Both the position numbers and the translations under genes were made by a program. Shown piece after piece: positions 51,214-63,077 of a stretch of 64,000 nucleotides of DNA; within the stretch, counting starts at the first letter, position 1; every line of letters begins with the position of its first letter. The stretch comes from Bifidobacterium coryneforme (GTDB taxonomy: Bacteria; Actinomycetota; Actinomycetes; Actinomycetales; Bifidobacteriaceae): contig NZ_CP007287.1 in the NCBI RefSeq assembly GCF_000737865.1, forward strand, positions 76,926 through 140,925. The letters run 5' to 3'. Under the pieces are notes generated by a model. That model was not told the origin of the DNA, ran no database searches, and worked only from the letters and a program-made list of their open reading frames with translations.

Positions 51214-51257
51214 TGCTCCAATGGCGCTCGCGTATTCCGCCTTGCCCCTCGGTAATC

Positions 51258-52583
51258 TCAGGCGTACCTGGTTTGTGGCCCGTCGGCCCCGTCCGGTGCC
51301 ATGAGGTAGGAGGCGATGGCTCTGGCTGCCGGGGCTTGGGCCCAGCGGTTCCAGTCATTGTCAATGATCTGCAGGGATACCTCGGCCATCTGACTGTGGC
51401 GGTAGGAGTCGATTCCCTTACGGATGGACTCGCTGCACCGCCTCATCAGGTATGAGGTTTCTCCGCCGATAAGGATCTTCTCGGGTACTGTCACATTGGC
51501 CACCGAGGCAATCAGGACCCCCAGCCGGAACCCGGTCAGGTTGAGGAGTGTGTTGGCCTGGGGCAGGTCCTGGTCCAGGTCGTGAACGAACTGCTCTACG
51601 GTGGCCGCCCGGCCGATTTTGCGGGAGTACTGCTCCACGAGCGACCCGGTGGTCAGGCACTGTGCACAGCCCCGATGGCCCAGATAACAGGTCGGCCCGT
51701 CAGGGTCAACCAGTTGGTGTCCTATTAGTCCATACCCCTCGTCCGAGGATGAAACGGGCATACCGTGTTCGGCCAGGGAGTACCCCACTCCTGACCCGAT
51801 GGTGATGAGAACGAACCGGTCCAGTCCGATTCCGGCCCCGAACCAACCCTCATAGAGGGCCAGGGCATCAAGGTCGTTGAAGACCAGGCAGGGCAGGCCA
51901 CAGATCTTTTCCATGGCCGCAGCCAGGTCGACATGTTCGCTCCACTGCAGGAAGGGCGCGTAGGTGACCACCCGGTTTCCTGCGGCCCGCCCTCCCAGGG
52001 AGATGCCAAGTCCGGATGGTTCAGGCAGGCCGGCCTGCCTGATTTCTGCCATGCAGTCACGGACCAGACCGGTCAGAACCTCCGTCACCTGGCCGGGGCC
52101 CCGGTGCTGGATTTCTTTCTGGTGGGACATCCCCACCGGCTGGCATGCAAGGTCTACGGCGACGGCCATGGCAGTCGCGCCATGCAGATTGACGCCGATG
52201 AAGGTCTTGGCGTCATGTCGGATGACCAGGGCTTGTTGGGGTCTGCCTGCCCGGAGTCGTGTTCTGGCGGCGCCGGTTTCACTGAAATCCCCTTCGGTCT
52301 TGTCCTGATTCGTCCCCGGGTCTTCGGTCTGCCCCTCCTTTGAGGTCGGAAGAAGCCCTGCCGTCTCGATGACTCCCCAATGTGCCAGGTCGCTGGTGAT
52401 GCGCGACACCGCCCCTTGTGTCAGGCCGAACCGCCGAGCCAGGGATACGCGGGAGATTGGGCCGTTCTGAAGGATGTCCACAGCTATCCGGTGGGTGAAG
52501 CTGGAGGCGCTGAACCAGGTGGGGAAGGGTTCGGTCTCCGTGTCACCAGTCATGCTGCGTGTTTGATTGGGCACGATTCTCAT
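51258..52583 (-). CDS. ROK family transcriptional regulator (NagC/XylR type)
   Basis: A 441-residue regulator from the ATG complementary to 52581-52583, with AGAGG upstream. The N-terminal winged helix (about 30-85) reads ILQNGPISRVSLARRFGLTQ, then GAVSRITSDL. The ROK sugar-binding domain covers about 120-430 and includes the zinc-type motif CYLGHRGCAQC and the DxGxxxGG-like GIGLDRFVLITIGSGVGYSL. A variable linker of about 40 residues separates the two. ROK repressors release DNA on binding a sugar or sugar phosphate. It is divergent from the ABC genes and convergent with aga, and is the obvious regulator of the locus. The effector is not known. Confidence 0.93.
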   Translation of the reverse strand: MRIVPNQTRSMTGDTETEPFPTWFSASSFTHRIAVDILQNGPISRVSLARRFGLTQGAVSRITSDLAHWGVIETAGLLPTSKEGQTEDPGTNQDKTEGDFSETGAARTRLRAGRPQQALVIRHDAKTFIGVNLHGATAMAVAVDLACQPVGMSHQKEIQHRGPGQVTEVLTGLVRDCMAEIRQAGLPEPSGLGISLGGRAAGNRVVTYAPFLQWSEHVDLAAAMEKICGLPCLVFNDLDALALYEGWFGAGIGLDRFVLITIGSGVGYSLAEHGMPVSSSDEGYGLIGHQLVDPDGPTCYLGHRGCAQCLTTGSLVEQYSRKIGRAATVEQFVHDLDQDLPQANTLLNLTGFRLGVLIASVANVTVPEKILIGGETSYLMRRCSESIRKGIDSYRHSQMAEVSLQIIDNDWNRWAQAPAARAIASYLMAPDGADGPQTRYA

Positions 52584-52630
52584 AGGGCCTCTTTCCGCCT
52601 GTCAAACCGCTTTTCGCTCATGGTACCCCT

Positions 52631-52653
52631 ATTACTTTCCGAACGAAAGGAAC
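52631..52653. promoter_or_regulatory. Candidate ROK operator between the regulator and the ABC operon
   Basis: ATTACTTTCCGAA (52631-52643) followed by CGAAAGGAAC forms the dyad TTTCC-8-GGAAC, with an alternative dyad CTTTC-5-GAAAG. It lies 48 bp from the ROK start and about 96 bp from the binding-protein start. The first 13 bases are identical to the site upstream of aga. Confidence 0.55.
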
Positions 52654-52748
52654 TCGCCGAAGGTGGGAATGAAAATGAGGTCGACCCTATGCTGGGCCGC
52701 AGAAGCAATGAGGCACTGATGCCCATCTGAATGGTAAAGGAGCCGTAT

Positions 52749-54074
52749 ATGTCTGATGCACACGGTGGCGGACGAACCTGGGCAGGTCCCCGGGCTTCCT
52801 CCACGCCCACCAAGCGGATGCTGACCTGGTTGAAGACCGGTTTGGCCGCCGCTCTGTCCGTCTTGACGGTCGTGGGACTGGCTGGTTGCGGGGCCACCGA
52901 ATCAGGGGTGGTCACTCTGGACTTCTTCCAGTTCAAGTTCGAGGCCGCCGACCAGTTCAAGGCCATGGTCGCCCAGTTCGAGAAGGAGAACCCTGATATC
53001 AGGGTCAGGATCAACAACTCGGCAGATTCCCAGACCGACCTGCGCACCCGCCTGGTCAAGAACAGGGTCCCTGATGTGATCACCTTCAACGGTGACATCA
53101 GTTTTGGTATGTTCGCCGCCTCAGGAGTCTTCCATGACTTCACCGATGACCCCCTGGTCGACGACCTCAACCCGGGCATGGTCTCCATAGCCAAGAACCT
53201 GGTGCAGACCAAGAATCCCGAGGGTAAGCGTCTCTATGGCCTCCCCTTCGCCGGGAATGCAAGCGGCTACATCTACAACAAGACCCTTTGGCGTCAGGCT
53301 GGTGTGGATCCGGAGAACCCACCTCGCACCTGGACCGAGTTCACGGCCATGCTTGACCGGTTCAAGGACCAGGGCATCGAGCCTGTTCAGGCCACTCTCT
53401 CGGATTCCTGGACCACCCAGGCCCCCCTGGCTTCCCTGGCCGGGACCATGGTTCCCGAGAGCAGATATGCAGACCTGATGACAGGTGAGACGGATTTCAG
53501 ATCCATCTGGTCGGACCCCGCTAGGAGAGAGGTGGAGCTCTTCCGCCATTCCACCGGTGACAAGGGGGTGACCTACCAGCAGGGCACACAGAACATGGCC
53601 AACGGGAAGGTGGCCGTCCTGCCGCTGGGCACCTATGCCATCCCCCAGATCAGGATGATCAATCCTGATGTCGATTTGGGATTCGCCCAGATGCCGGCCA
53701 GTGATTCACCCTCCGAGCAGATTCTGACCGCCGGTGACGATGTGATGCTCACCATGGGTGCCAACACCAGTCATCCCAAGGAGGCCATGAGGCTGATTCG
53801 ATACCTGATGAAGCCTGAGCAGTTGCGTACCTACGCCAAGGCCCAAACGGCCTTCATGCCCACCAGGACGGTCGAGGCCGGCGATCCGGCGCTCAATGGT
53901 GTCCTGCCCTTCTTCCGGGAAAATCGGCTGGCGGACTTCTGCGACCACTACATTCCCTCCTCCATCAACATCGGTGGCTACCTACAGACCATGGTGACCA
54001 AGGGTGACGTGGACGGGTTCATCGACTCCATGCAGACCGAGTGGGACAAGGTGCAGGCAAGGAACTTCCAATGA
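52749..54074 (+). CDS. ABC transporter sugar-binding lipoprotein
   Basis: A 441-residue lipoprotein from the ATG at 52749, with AAAGGAG 7 bases upstream. A positively charged N-terminus (about 1-30), a hydrophobic stretch ([11 protein letters not shown]) and the lipobox LAGC indicate lipid attachment at Cys. The mature part is a family 1 extracellular solute-binding protein ([17 protein letters not shown], later [17 protein letters not shown]). It would capture oligosaccharides, probably raffinose-family or isomaltose-type sugars given the GH36 and GH13 enzymes alongside; the ligand is inferred. The stop overlaps the first permease start by ATGA. No ATPase gene is in the locus, so a shared MsmK-type ATPase elsewhere is expected. 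Confidence 0.93.
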   Translation: MSDAHGGGRTWAGPRASSTPTKRMLTWLKTGLAAALSVLTVVGLAGCGATESGVVTLDFFQFKFEAADQFKAMVAQFEKENPDIRVRINNSADSQTDLRTRLVKNRVPDVITFNGDISFGMFAASGVFHDFTDDPLVDDLNPGMVSIAKNLVQTKNPEGKRLYGLPFAGNASGYIYNKTLWRQAGVDPENPPRTWTEFTAMLDRFKDQGIEPVQATLSDSWTTQAPLASLAGTMVPESRYADLMTGETDFRSIWSDPARREVELFRHSTGDKGVTYQQGTQNMANGKVAVLPLGTYAIPQIRMINPDVDLGFAQMPASDSPSEQILTAGDDVMLTMGANTSHPKEAMRLIRYLMKPEQLRTYAKAQTAFMPTRTVEAGDPALNGVLPFFRENRLADFCDHYIPSSINIGGYLQTMVTKGDVDGFIDSMQTEWDKVQARNFQ

Positions 54075-54988
54075 AAGGCCAGGAATCAGATATGAAGCAG
54101 TCCAAGTCGGGCAGGGGAGGCCATTCCAGGCGGAAGGTCGACAGGGCCTTCTACTGGATGACCGTTCCCGCAGCCCTGATTTTCGCCCTCTTCCTGTATG
54201 TGCCCTTCTTCCAGGGCGTGGCATACTCCTTCACCAACTCCCAAGGGTACGGCAAATTCTCCTGGATTGGTTTCAAGAACTATGGGGCCCTTTTTCAGGA
54301 TGCGCGTGTAGGTCATGCCTACATCTTCACCTTCCTGATCGCAATCGTGATTACCGTTCTGGTGAACTTCATCGCCCTCTTCATCGCCGTGGCCCTGAAC
54401 GGGAAGATTGCCTTCAGGAAAGGGTTCCGGGCCATCTACTTCATCCCCTACACCCTCTCCGTACTGGTCATCGGGTACGTTTTCAAGTACATCTTCATGA
54501 CACCCCTGCCGGCTCTGGGCCGGGCCCTGCACATCGGCTGGCTCTCCCAGTCCCTGCTGACCAGCGAGCGTTATGCATGGGTACCCATCGTCTTCCTCTC
54601 GGTATGGCAGGCGGTGGCCTACTCCACCCTGATCTACCTGGCCGGTCTCCAGACCATCGATGCCGAGGTCTACGAGGCCGCCTCCATCGATGGGGCCAAT
54701 GCCTGGCAGTCCTTCTGGAAGATCACCTTCCCCCTGATAGGTGCCTTCTTCACAATCAACCTGGTCCTGACCCTCAAGAACGCCTTCAACACCTTCGACC
54801 AGGTGGTGGCCTTGACGGCCGGCGGACCGGATTCCAAGACAGAGACGGTCACCTACCTCATCTACAAGGGTGGCCTTACCGGGGGCGAGTATGCCTATCA
54901 GACGGCCAATGCGGTCATGTTCTTCATCGTCCTGGCCCTGGTCGCATTCATCCAGTTGGGTATTTCCAGAAGAGGAGAGAAGGTCTGA
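54071..54988 (+). CDS. ABC sugar permease, MalF/RafF type
   Basis: A 305-residue permease with six membrane helices. I use the ATG at 54071 ([10 protein letters not shown]), overlapping the binding-protein stop, with AAGGAA upstream; the ATG at 54092 is also possible. The EAA loop that contacts the ATPase is visible as [20 protein letters not shown]. The N-terminus is basic and hydrophilic. MalF-type subunits pair with a MalG-type subunit, here the next gene, to form the pore. The order binding protein, permease, permease is the standard one for CUT1 importers of di- and oligosaccharides. Confidence 0.93.
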   Translation: MKGQESDMKQSKSGRGGHSRRKVDRAFYWMTVPAALIFALFLYVPFFQGVAYSFTNSQGYGKFSWIGFKNYGALFQDARVGHAYIFTFLIAIVITVLVNFIALFIAVALNGKIAFRKGFRAIYFIPYTLSVLVIGYVFKYIFMTPLPALGRALHIGWLSQSLLTSERYAWVPIVFLSVWQAVAYSTLIYLAGLQTIDAEVYEAASIDGANAWQSFWKITFPLIGAFFTINLVLTLKNAFNTFDQVVALTAGGPDSKTETVTYLIYKGGLTGGEYAYQTANAVMFFIVLALVAFIQLGISRRGEKV

Positions 54989-54989
54989 G

Positions 54990-55883
54990 ATGAGCCAGAC
55001 ACAACAAATCGAATCATCGCCCAAACCCCGACCCTCTTCCCTACCGCGCCGCAGGAGCGCGGTGAAGGACCGGTTGCGCAACATCAACTGGTGGCTTACA
55101 GCCGTCGTCGCCGTCTTTTCCCTGACCATCCTGGTGCCGCTGTACTTCACAGTGGTCACGGCCCTGAAGACCCCTGCCGAGGCCGGTACTTTCAGCCTCC
55201 CCACCTCGTGGCAGTGGCACAACTTTGCCGATGCCTGGAACAAGGTCAACTACCCCAAGGCGGCCCTGAACTCGGGCATCGTCACGGTCTGCGCCGTGGT
55301 CATCACCCTGCTGACCAACACCTTCGTCGCCTATGCGGTGGCCCGCAACATGGACAAGCGTTTTTTCCGCTTCCTCTACTACTTCTTCATCGCGGCCATG
55401 TTCGTGCCCTTCCCGGTGGTCATGCTCCCCATCGCCAAGCAGTTCGGCAGCTGGCACATGGACAACGTCATCGGACTGATCCTCCTCTATGTGGTTCTTG
55501 GCCTGGGCACTAACCTCTTCATCGCCACAGGGTTCATCAGGTCCATCCCCACGGCTCTGGAAGAGGCCGCCAGAATCGACGGAGCCGGGACCTGGCGGAT
55601 TTTCTGGACCATCATCTTCCCACTGATGGGACCGATTAACGCCACCATCGCCATCACTACGGCGCTGTGGGCCTGGAACGATTTCCTCCTGCCCCTGATT
55701 GTCCTGACCGACCAATCCAGCCAGACCATCCCACTGGCCCAGTATGTCTTCAGCTCGCAGTTCGCCACTAACTATCCGATGGCCTTCTCCAGCTATCTGA
55801 TGGCCTTGGCCCCGATTCTGATCGTCTATCTCTTCTCCCAGAAGTGGGTTATCAGCGGCGTCATGCGCGGTGCCGTCAAGTAG
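54990..55883 (+). CDS. ABC sugar permease, MalG/RafG type
   Basis: A 297-residue permease from the ATG at 54990, one base after the previous stop, with GAGAGAAGG upstream. The frame is open further 5' inside the preceding gene but that is not coding. Six membrane helices and the EAA loop ALEEAARIDGAGTWRIFWTI are present. An Arg/Ser/Pro-rich cytosolic N-terminus of about 30 residues precedes the first helix. It completes the CUT1 importer with the preceding permease and binding protein. Confidence 0.94.
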   Translation: MSQTQQIESSPKPRPSSLPRRRSAVKDRLRNINWWLTAVVAVFSLTILVPLYFTVVTALKTPAEAGTFSLPTSWQWHNFADAWNKVNYPKAALNSGIVTVCAVVITLLTNTFVAYAVARNMDKRFFRFLYYFFIAAMFVPFPVVMLPIAKQFGSWHMDNVIGLILLYVVLGLGTNLFIATGFIRSIPTALEEAARIDGAGTWRIFWTIIFPLMGPINATIAITTALWAWNDFLLPLIVLTDQSSQTIPLAQYVFSSQFATNYPMAFSSYLMALAPILIVYLFSQKWVISGVMRGAVK

Positions 55884-56044
55884 CCCCATCCTGGTGCTCC
55901 GGTCTTCGATTGTCTGAACGGCCGGGGCATCGTTGATTGCGCCCACCTTACGGAACCCCTCCTCTGGAGCGGGCGAAGACAGCCCGTATAGTGGGAGTTG
56001 CAGAACAAGGAAGTCCTACGAATCCAGCCTGTGGAAGGAAAGCC

Positions 56045-57955
56045 ATGACCCAGGAAGAGCGCGCGCAGCTATCCGATGCAATACGGACCAACGGGGCCAC
56101 CCCCAACCCCTGGTGGACCAATGCCGTGGTCTACCAGATCTACCCGCGATCCTTCCAGGACACCAACGGTGACGGCTACGGCGACCTGCCGGGCATCACC
56201 CAGCGGCTGGACTACCTGGCCGACCTGGGCGTGGATGTGATCTGGCTCAGCCCCGTCTACCGATCCCCTCAGGATGACAACGGGTACGACATCTCCGACT
56301 ATCAGGACATCGACCCCATCTTCGGCACCATGGACGATATGGATGAGCTTCTGGACGAGGCCCATAGCCGGGGAATCAAGGTGGTCATGGACCTGGTCGT
56401 CAACCACACCTCCGACGAGCACGCCTGGTTCCAGGCCTCGCGCAACACCGGCGATCCGCATGCCGACTGGTACTGGTGGCGCCCTGCCAGGGCCGGCCAT
56501 GAACCGGGAACCCCGGGCGCGGAACCCAACCGGTGGGGGTCATATTTCGGCGGCTCCGCCTGGGAGTACGACCCTCACCGCGGTGAGTACTTCCTCCACC
56601 AGTTCTCGAAGAAGCAACCCGACCTGAACTGGGAGAACCCTCAGGTGCGTCAGGCCGTCTACCGGATGATGAACTGGTGGATGGACCGGGGTATCGATGG
56701 TTTCCGCATGGACGTGATTGTCATGATCTCCAAGCTGGTCGACGACCAGGGTCTTCTGCCGGGCGAAGAGGGGGCGGCCATCCAGGACGGGCCGGTGGGC
56801 CCGGAGGGATATTCCTCTCCGGTGCCCTTCTGCGTGGACGGTCCCAGGCTGGATGAGTACCTGAAGGAGATGCGTCGGGAGGTCTTCGAGGGGCGCCAGG
56901 GCTACCTGACCGTGGGTGAGGCCCCGGACCTTCCACCCGAGCGAAGCGGTGCCATCACCGACCCGGACAATCGCGAACTGGATATGCTCTTCCTCTTTAC
57001 CCAGACCGGTATCGACTCCGATGGAAGTAAATGGAACATCCGTCCCTTCCAGGCAAGTAGGCTCAAGGATGCCATGGGTAGGCAGCAGGAGGCCGTGGCC
57101 AAGGCGGGCTGGGCCAGCCTCTACTTCAACAACCACGATCAGCCGCGTGTGGTCTCCCGCTGGGGTGACACCTCTACCGAGGAGCTTCGTACCCGGTCCG
57201 CCAAGGCCCTGGGCCTTCTCCCCCATATGCACCGGGGCACCCCCTACATCTACCAGGGTGAGGAGTTGGGCATGACCAACGCCGGGTTCACCCGGCTCGA
57301 CCAGTATCGCGATCTCGAAACCATCAACCTCTATCATCAGCGGGTTGACCAGGCGCACGAGCAGAGCCCGGAATCCATGATGGACGCCCTGGCCTATATG
57401 AGTCGTGACAACGCCCGGACCCCCATGCAGTGGGATGCGACCAAGTTCGCCGGGTTCACCGCCCCCTATGCCCCCGAGGAGCCCTGGCTGTCCGTCAACC
57501 CCAACCATGACAAGATCAATGCCAAGAGTGAGCTGCGCGACCAGGATTCGGTCCTGGCCTTTTACCGGGAGCTGATTCGCCTCCGTCATGCCAACCCGGT
57601 TGTGGCTGCCGGTGATTTCTCCCTCCTGGATCCGGAAGCGGAGCAGGTCTATTCCTTTACCCGTTCCCTGGACCAGGCCCCCGAGCGCAAGTCCGGCCCG
57701 GAGGCCAGGAGCATCCAGGATGCCGTGCCCTGCCAGCGTCTCCTGGTCGTGGTCAACCTGAGCAGCAAGCCCGCAGGTCTGCCTGAACAGACGGCCGCCC
57801 TCCTCGGGATGGACCAGGTTGCCGCCACCTCCATGTCCCTGGGGGTCGGGGACGTTGACAGGATTATGATTTCCACCTACCAGCCCGAGCAAACCGTCGG
57901 TTCTCTCCTGACCGGCCGTCTGGCCCCCTGGGAGGGCTTCGTCTACCGGCTCTGA
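56045..57955 (+). CDS. GH13 alpha-glucosidase / oligo-1,6-glucosidase
   Basis: A 636-residue enzyme from the ATG at 56045 (MTQEERAQLS), with AAGGAAAG upstream; the longer open frame has no ribosome site. The TIM barrel shows WWTNAVVYQIYPRSFQDTNG, DLVVNHTSDEH, nucleophile Asp223 (GFRMDV), acid Glu292 (TVGEAP) and Asp365 (NNHDQPR). A C-terminal beta domain ends EGFVYRL. The QIYPRSF region and motif set fit the GH13 alpha-1,4/1,6-glucosidases that act on isomaltose, panose, sucrose or similar short sugars; which one cannot be read off. No signal peptide. It lies 161 bp after the ABC permease in the same direction and likely handles the glucose-containing product of the imported sugar. Confidence 0.93.
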   Translation: MTQEERAQLSDAIRTNGATPNPWWTNAVVYQIYPRSFQDTNGDGYGDLPGITQRLDYLADLGVDVIWLSPVYRSPQDDNGYDISDYQDIDPIFGTMDDMDELLDEAHSRGIKVVMDLVVNHTSDEHAWFQASRNTGDPHADWYWWRPARAGHEPGTPGAEPNRWGSYFGGSAWEYDPHRGEYFLHQFSKKQPDLNWENPQVRQAVYRMMNWWMDRGIDGFRMDVIVMISKLVDDQGLLPGEEGAAIQDGPVGPEGYSSPVPFCVDGPRLDEYLKEMRREVFEGRQGYLTVGEAPDLPPERSGAITDPDNRELDMLFLFTQTGIDSDGSKWNIRPFQASRLKDAMGRQQEAVAKAGWASLYFNNHDQPRVVSRWGDTSTEELRTRSAKALGLLPHMHRGTPYIYQGEELGMTNAGFTRLDQYRDLETINLYHQRVDQAHEQSPESMMDALAYMSRDNARTPMQWDATKFAGFTAPYAPEEPWLSVNPNHDKINAKSELRDQDSVLAFYRELIRLRHANPVVAAGDFSLLDPEAEQVYSFTRSLDQAPERKSGPEARSIQDAVPCQRLLVVVNLSSKPAGLPEQTAALLGMDQVAATSMSLGVGDVDRIMISTYQPEQTVGSLLTGRLAPWEGFVYRL

Positions 57956-58130
57956 GTCTCGCACTCCATATTCCGGCCGGTCAATTTATGGCAACCACCT
58001 GGTCATGCGGCTACAGTGGAACCTATATGTCGTGGTTTTCACCTGCCCGCCCCTGATGGTCGGGTCGGACCGGGGAGCGACAGGTAGACCGGCATTGGCT
58101 TGGCCGGTCCGGACAGGAGAGTGGTGCCGT

Positions 58131-60581
<2,451 letters not shown>

Positions 60582-60602
60582 AGGGAGTCTCCTCCCTGTT
60601 TT
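60582..60602 (+). terminator. Intrinsic terminator of otsAB
   Basis: AGGGAG-TCTC-CTCCCT (60582-60597) is a 6-bp GC-rich stem with a 4-base loop followed by GTTTT, immediately after the otsAB stop. Confidence 0.7.
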
Positions 60603-60760
60603 CCAGCCGATTCGGCTTCTCCCGTAGGGCCGGATATTCACGCCTTCATGGAGGTTCCCGACCCTGTCTTGCCCATTCAGCTTCTTTTCATCGGGCGACC
60701 ATGTCCACCATGTTGACACCGGCTCGTCACGAGTGGGCGGGGCGGGGATAATGATTGAGC

Positions 60761-62026
60761 ATGGATACCAATGAAGTCGATGTTGACCTGAGGGCGGATC
60801 ATGCCGCCAACCTGCGGGATGCCGCCAAGCGGCTTGAGGGTGTGGCCAGGCACACCCGGATCGAGCACTCGCAGGAACTCGGTGACCGAGTGGGGCACAA
60901 GGTGCTGCTCAAGCCCGAGAACCTACAACTGACCGGTTCCTTCAAGGTGCGCGGTGCCTACAACAAGATTGCGTCCCTCTCCCAGGAGGATCTGGATCGG
61001 GGAATCATCACCGCCTCGGCGGGCAACCACGCCCAGGGTGTGGCCTTCGCCTCCCGGCATCGCGGAGCACAGGCCACCATCGTCATGCCCCAGATAACAC
61101 CGCCCCTGAAGGTGGATGCCACCAAGGCCTACGGTGCCGAAGTGGTCCTCAAGGGGAACGTGTTCGACGAGAGTTTCGCCTATGCGCGGCATCTGGCCGA
61201 CGCGCGTGGAATGACCTTCGTTCACCCCTTCGATGATTACGAGGTTCTCTGTGGGCAGGGCACCATTGCCATGGAGATCCTGAACGATGTGCCCGATGTG
61301 ACCGACATCGTGGTTCCGCTGGGTGGTGGGGGTCTGGGTGCCGGAGTCGCGCTCGCGGTCAAGACCTTCAGGCCCGATGTCCGGGTCATCGGAGCCACTC
61401 CGGTCGGTTCTCCGGCCTGGCGCGAGTCCCTGACCGCAGGCAGGGTCGTGGCGGCCGACCAGGTCAGCACGGCGGCCGAGGGTGTGGCCGTCAAGCGCCC
61501 CGGCGACCTGGATTATGCACTGCTGAGCCATTACATGGACGACCTGGTGCAGGTCACCGAGAGTGACATATCCGAGATGATTCTCTTCATGCTGGAGAAG
61601 CACAAGCTGGTGGTCGAGGCCGCCGGGGCCGTCTCCCTGGCCGCCCTGGGGCAGCTCGATCTTCAGTCGGATGTCTTCCGCGCCGCCCCCGGGCCCCATG
61701 TGATTGTCCCCATCATCTCGGGCGGCAACATCGATACGGTCACCATCGGCGCCGTCATCCAGCGGGGGATGATATCCCGCGGCCGTATCATGCAGTTCGG
61801 CGTCGAGCTTCCTGACACCCCGGGTCAGCTGGTCAAGGTCGCCACGGTCCTGGCCGATCTTCGCGCCAACGTCATCGAGCTCAACCATGACCAGTTCAAG
61901 TCCTCGGGCCACTACGAGAACGGTGTCCTCCTTGAGGTGACGGTCGAGACCAATGGTCCCGACCACATCACCCAGATTCTGGATACCCTACGTAGCCAGG
62001 GCTTCCAGGTTCATCAGAACTACTGA
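60761..62026 (+). CDS. ilvA: Threonine dehydratase with C-terminal ACT domain
   Basis: A 421-residue PLP enzyme from the ATG at 60761; a TTG two codons upstream is in frame. The PLP lysine is Lys62 in TGSFKVRGAYNK, the glycine loop is VPLGGGGLGAG, and SAGNHAQGVA contacts the substrate. The C-terminal ACT-like domain (about 345-421) includes FGVELPDTPGQLVKVATVLA. The enzyme deaminates threonine to 2-oxobutyrate. The single ACT domain and short length match the TdcB/IlvA2-type form rather than the two-ACT E. coli IlvA. No strong ribosome site is seen. A TTGACA is present at 60714-60719, but the following GATAAT is about 28 bp away, too far for a normal promoter. The stop overlaps the sirtuin stop by 7 bp. 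Confidence 0.93.
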   Translation: MDTNEVDVDLRADHAANLRDAAKRLEGVARHTRIEHSQELGDRVGHKVLLKPENLQLTGSFKVRGAYNKIASLSQEDLDRGIITASAGNHAQGVAFASRHRGAQATIVMPQITPPLKVDATKAYGAEVVLKGNVFDESFAYARHLADARGMTFVHPFDDYEVLCGQGTIAMEILNDVPDVTDIVVPLGGGGLGAGVALAVKTFRPDVRVIGATPVGSPAWRESLTAGRVVAADQVSTAAEGVAVKRPGDLDYALLSHYMDDLVQVTESDISEMILFMLEKHKLVVEAAGAVSLAALGQLDLQSDVFRAAPGPHVIVPIISGGNIDTVTIGAVIQRGMISRGRIMQFGVELPDTPGQLVKVATVLADLRANVIELNHDQFKSSGHYENGVLLEVTVETNGPDHITQILDTLRSQGFQVHQNY

Positions 62027-62781
62027 TCCGGGTTCCGTGCGATGGTCTCGTCCACCAGCCTGGGCAAGGCCTCTTCTATCGGTTCATGAATCAGCCGTGT
62101 GGCCAAGGAATCGTACTGGGTCTGCCCCAGATTCATGATGGTTATGGGCACGCCTGCCTGTGCCGCAACGGGTACCAGGGAGGCGGCCGGGAAGACCTCC
62201 AGGGTGGACCCTATCACCCAGAATTCGTCGGCGCTGCTGGCCAGTTTCATGCTTTTCTCCATGGCACCCTCGGGCAGGGCCTGACCGAAGTAGACCACAT
62301 CCGTCTTGATGATGCCGCCGCAGGGCATATTCCCCTGGTAGGGCATGCGCTTGCGGCAGTGGGGATCCGGCTCCTGGTCCAGCCGTTCCATGATGTCGGC
62401 CGTCCGGTATTCCTGGCCGCACTTCATGCAGTGCGAGGTGCCGATGGTCCCGTGCAGGTTGACGATTACCTGGCTGGAATTGCCGGCCTTCTCATGAAGG
62501 GCGTCGAAGTTCTGCGTGGCCAGGAGCGTCAGCATGCCCGCCTTCTCCAACCTGGCCAGGGCTTTGTGGGCCACACCCGGATGGGCCCTCCAGACCGGCG
62601 ACTCCTTCTGCCAACGCCATGAGTACTCACGCGCCTCTCTGTCACTCATGAAGAGGTCGAGGTCGTACACGCTCGTCTGATCGGGATGCATGGTCCAAAC
62701 CCCATCGGGTCCGCGAAAATCCGGAATTCCTGCCGAGGTTGAAATGCCTGCGCCGGTCAGTACTGCAATTGTTTTGCCCAT
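62020..62781 (-). CDS. NAD-dependent protein deacylase (sirtuin, CobB-like)
   Basis: A 253-residue Sir2 enzyme. The NAD-binding motif is LTGAGISTSAGIPDFRG, followed by TQNFDALHEKAG and the catalytic histidine in NLHGTIG. Zinc is held by HCMKCG and by a second pair in PHCRKRMPYQGNMPCGG. In the second pair the cysteines are separated by 11 residues instead of the usual two. WVIGSTLEVFP and the C-terminal dinucleotide site are present. Sirtuins remove acetyl or other acyl groups from lysines using NAD+. The gene converges on the threonine dehydratase gene with overlapping stops, and its own promoter would lie in the 5' rRNA leader region. Confidence 0.93.
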   Translation of the reverse strand: MGKTIAVLTGAGISTSAGIPDFRGPDGVWTMHPDQTSVYDLDLFMSDREAREYSWRWQKESPVWRAHPGVAHKALARLEKAGMLTLLATQNFDALHEKAGNSSQVIVNLHGTIGTSHCMKCGQEYRTADIMERLDQEPDPHCRKRMPYQGNMPCGGIIKTDVVYFGQALPEGAMEKSMKLASSADEFWVIGSTLEVFPAASLVPVAAQAGVPITIMNLGQTQYDSLATRLIHEPIEEALPRLVDETIARNPDQ

Positions 62782-62843
62782 ACCCTTTGTCTTACACCAT
62801 CAGGTTTCAGGATCATCAGCCGGGAGCCGCCCGGGTCTTGATG

Positions 62844-62854
62844 CCCCCCCCCCC
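62844..62854. repeat. 11-C homopolymer tract
   Basis: Eleven consecutive C residues in the intergenic space between the sirtuin and rRNA genes. It is the longest homopolymer I noticed in the window and is a candidate for length variation or a sequencing artefact. Confidence 0.9.
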
Positions 62855-63077
62855 TGCATCGCTGCAGCTATCGACGGATTCGCCAAGGCCCGAATTGAAG
62901 GTTGGATATATGCATGGTTCGTAGGTACCGATTACCACGGTCGGCACCTTGGCAATGTCATAACCGAAACGGTCCTGGAAACACGCCGTCATGCGGAAGT
63001 TAAAAGGGACAGATGTGAATAAAATGTGCTCAGATTAGGGGGTCTGCACCGGGGAAAAGGGCCGACAGGACAAAGCA

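Noticed and set aside
60714..60756. TTGACA at 60714-60719 followed by GATAAT as a promoter for ilvA
   Set aside because: The spacing is about 28 bp, well beyond the normal 16-19 bp, so the two hexamers probably do not form one promoter.
62690..63022. Frames running through the 11-C tract
   Set aside because: No ribosome site, no conserved sequence and a Pro-rich run from the homopolymer; treated as non-coding.
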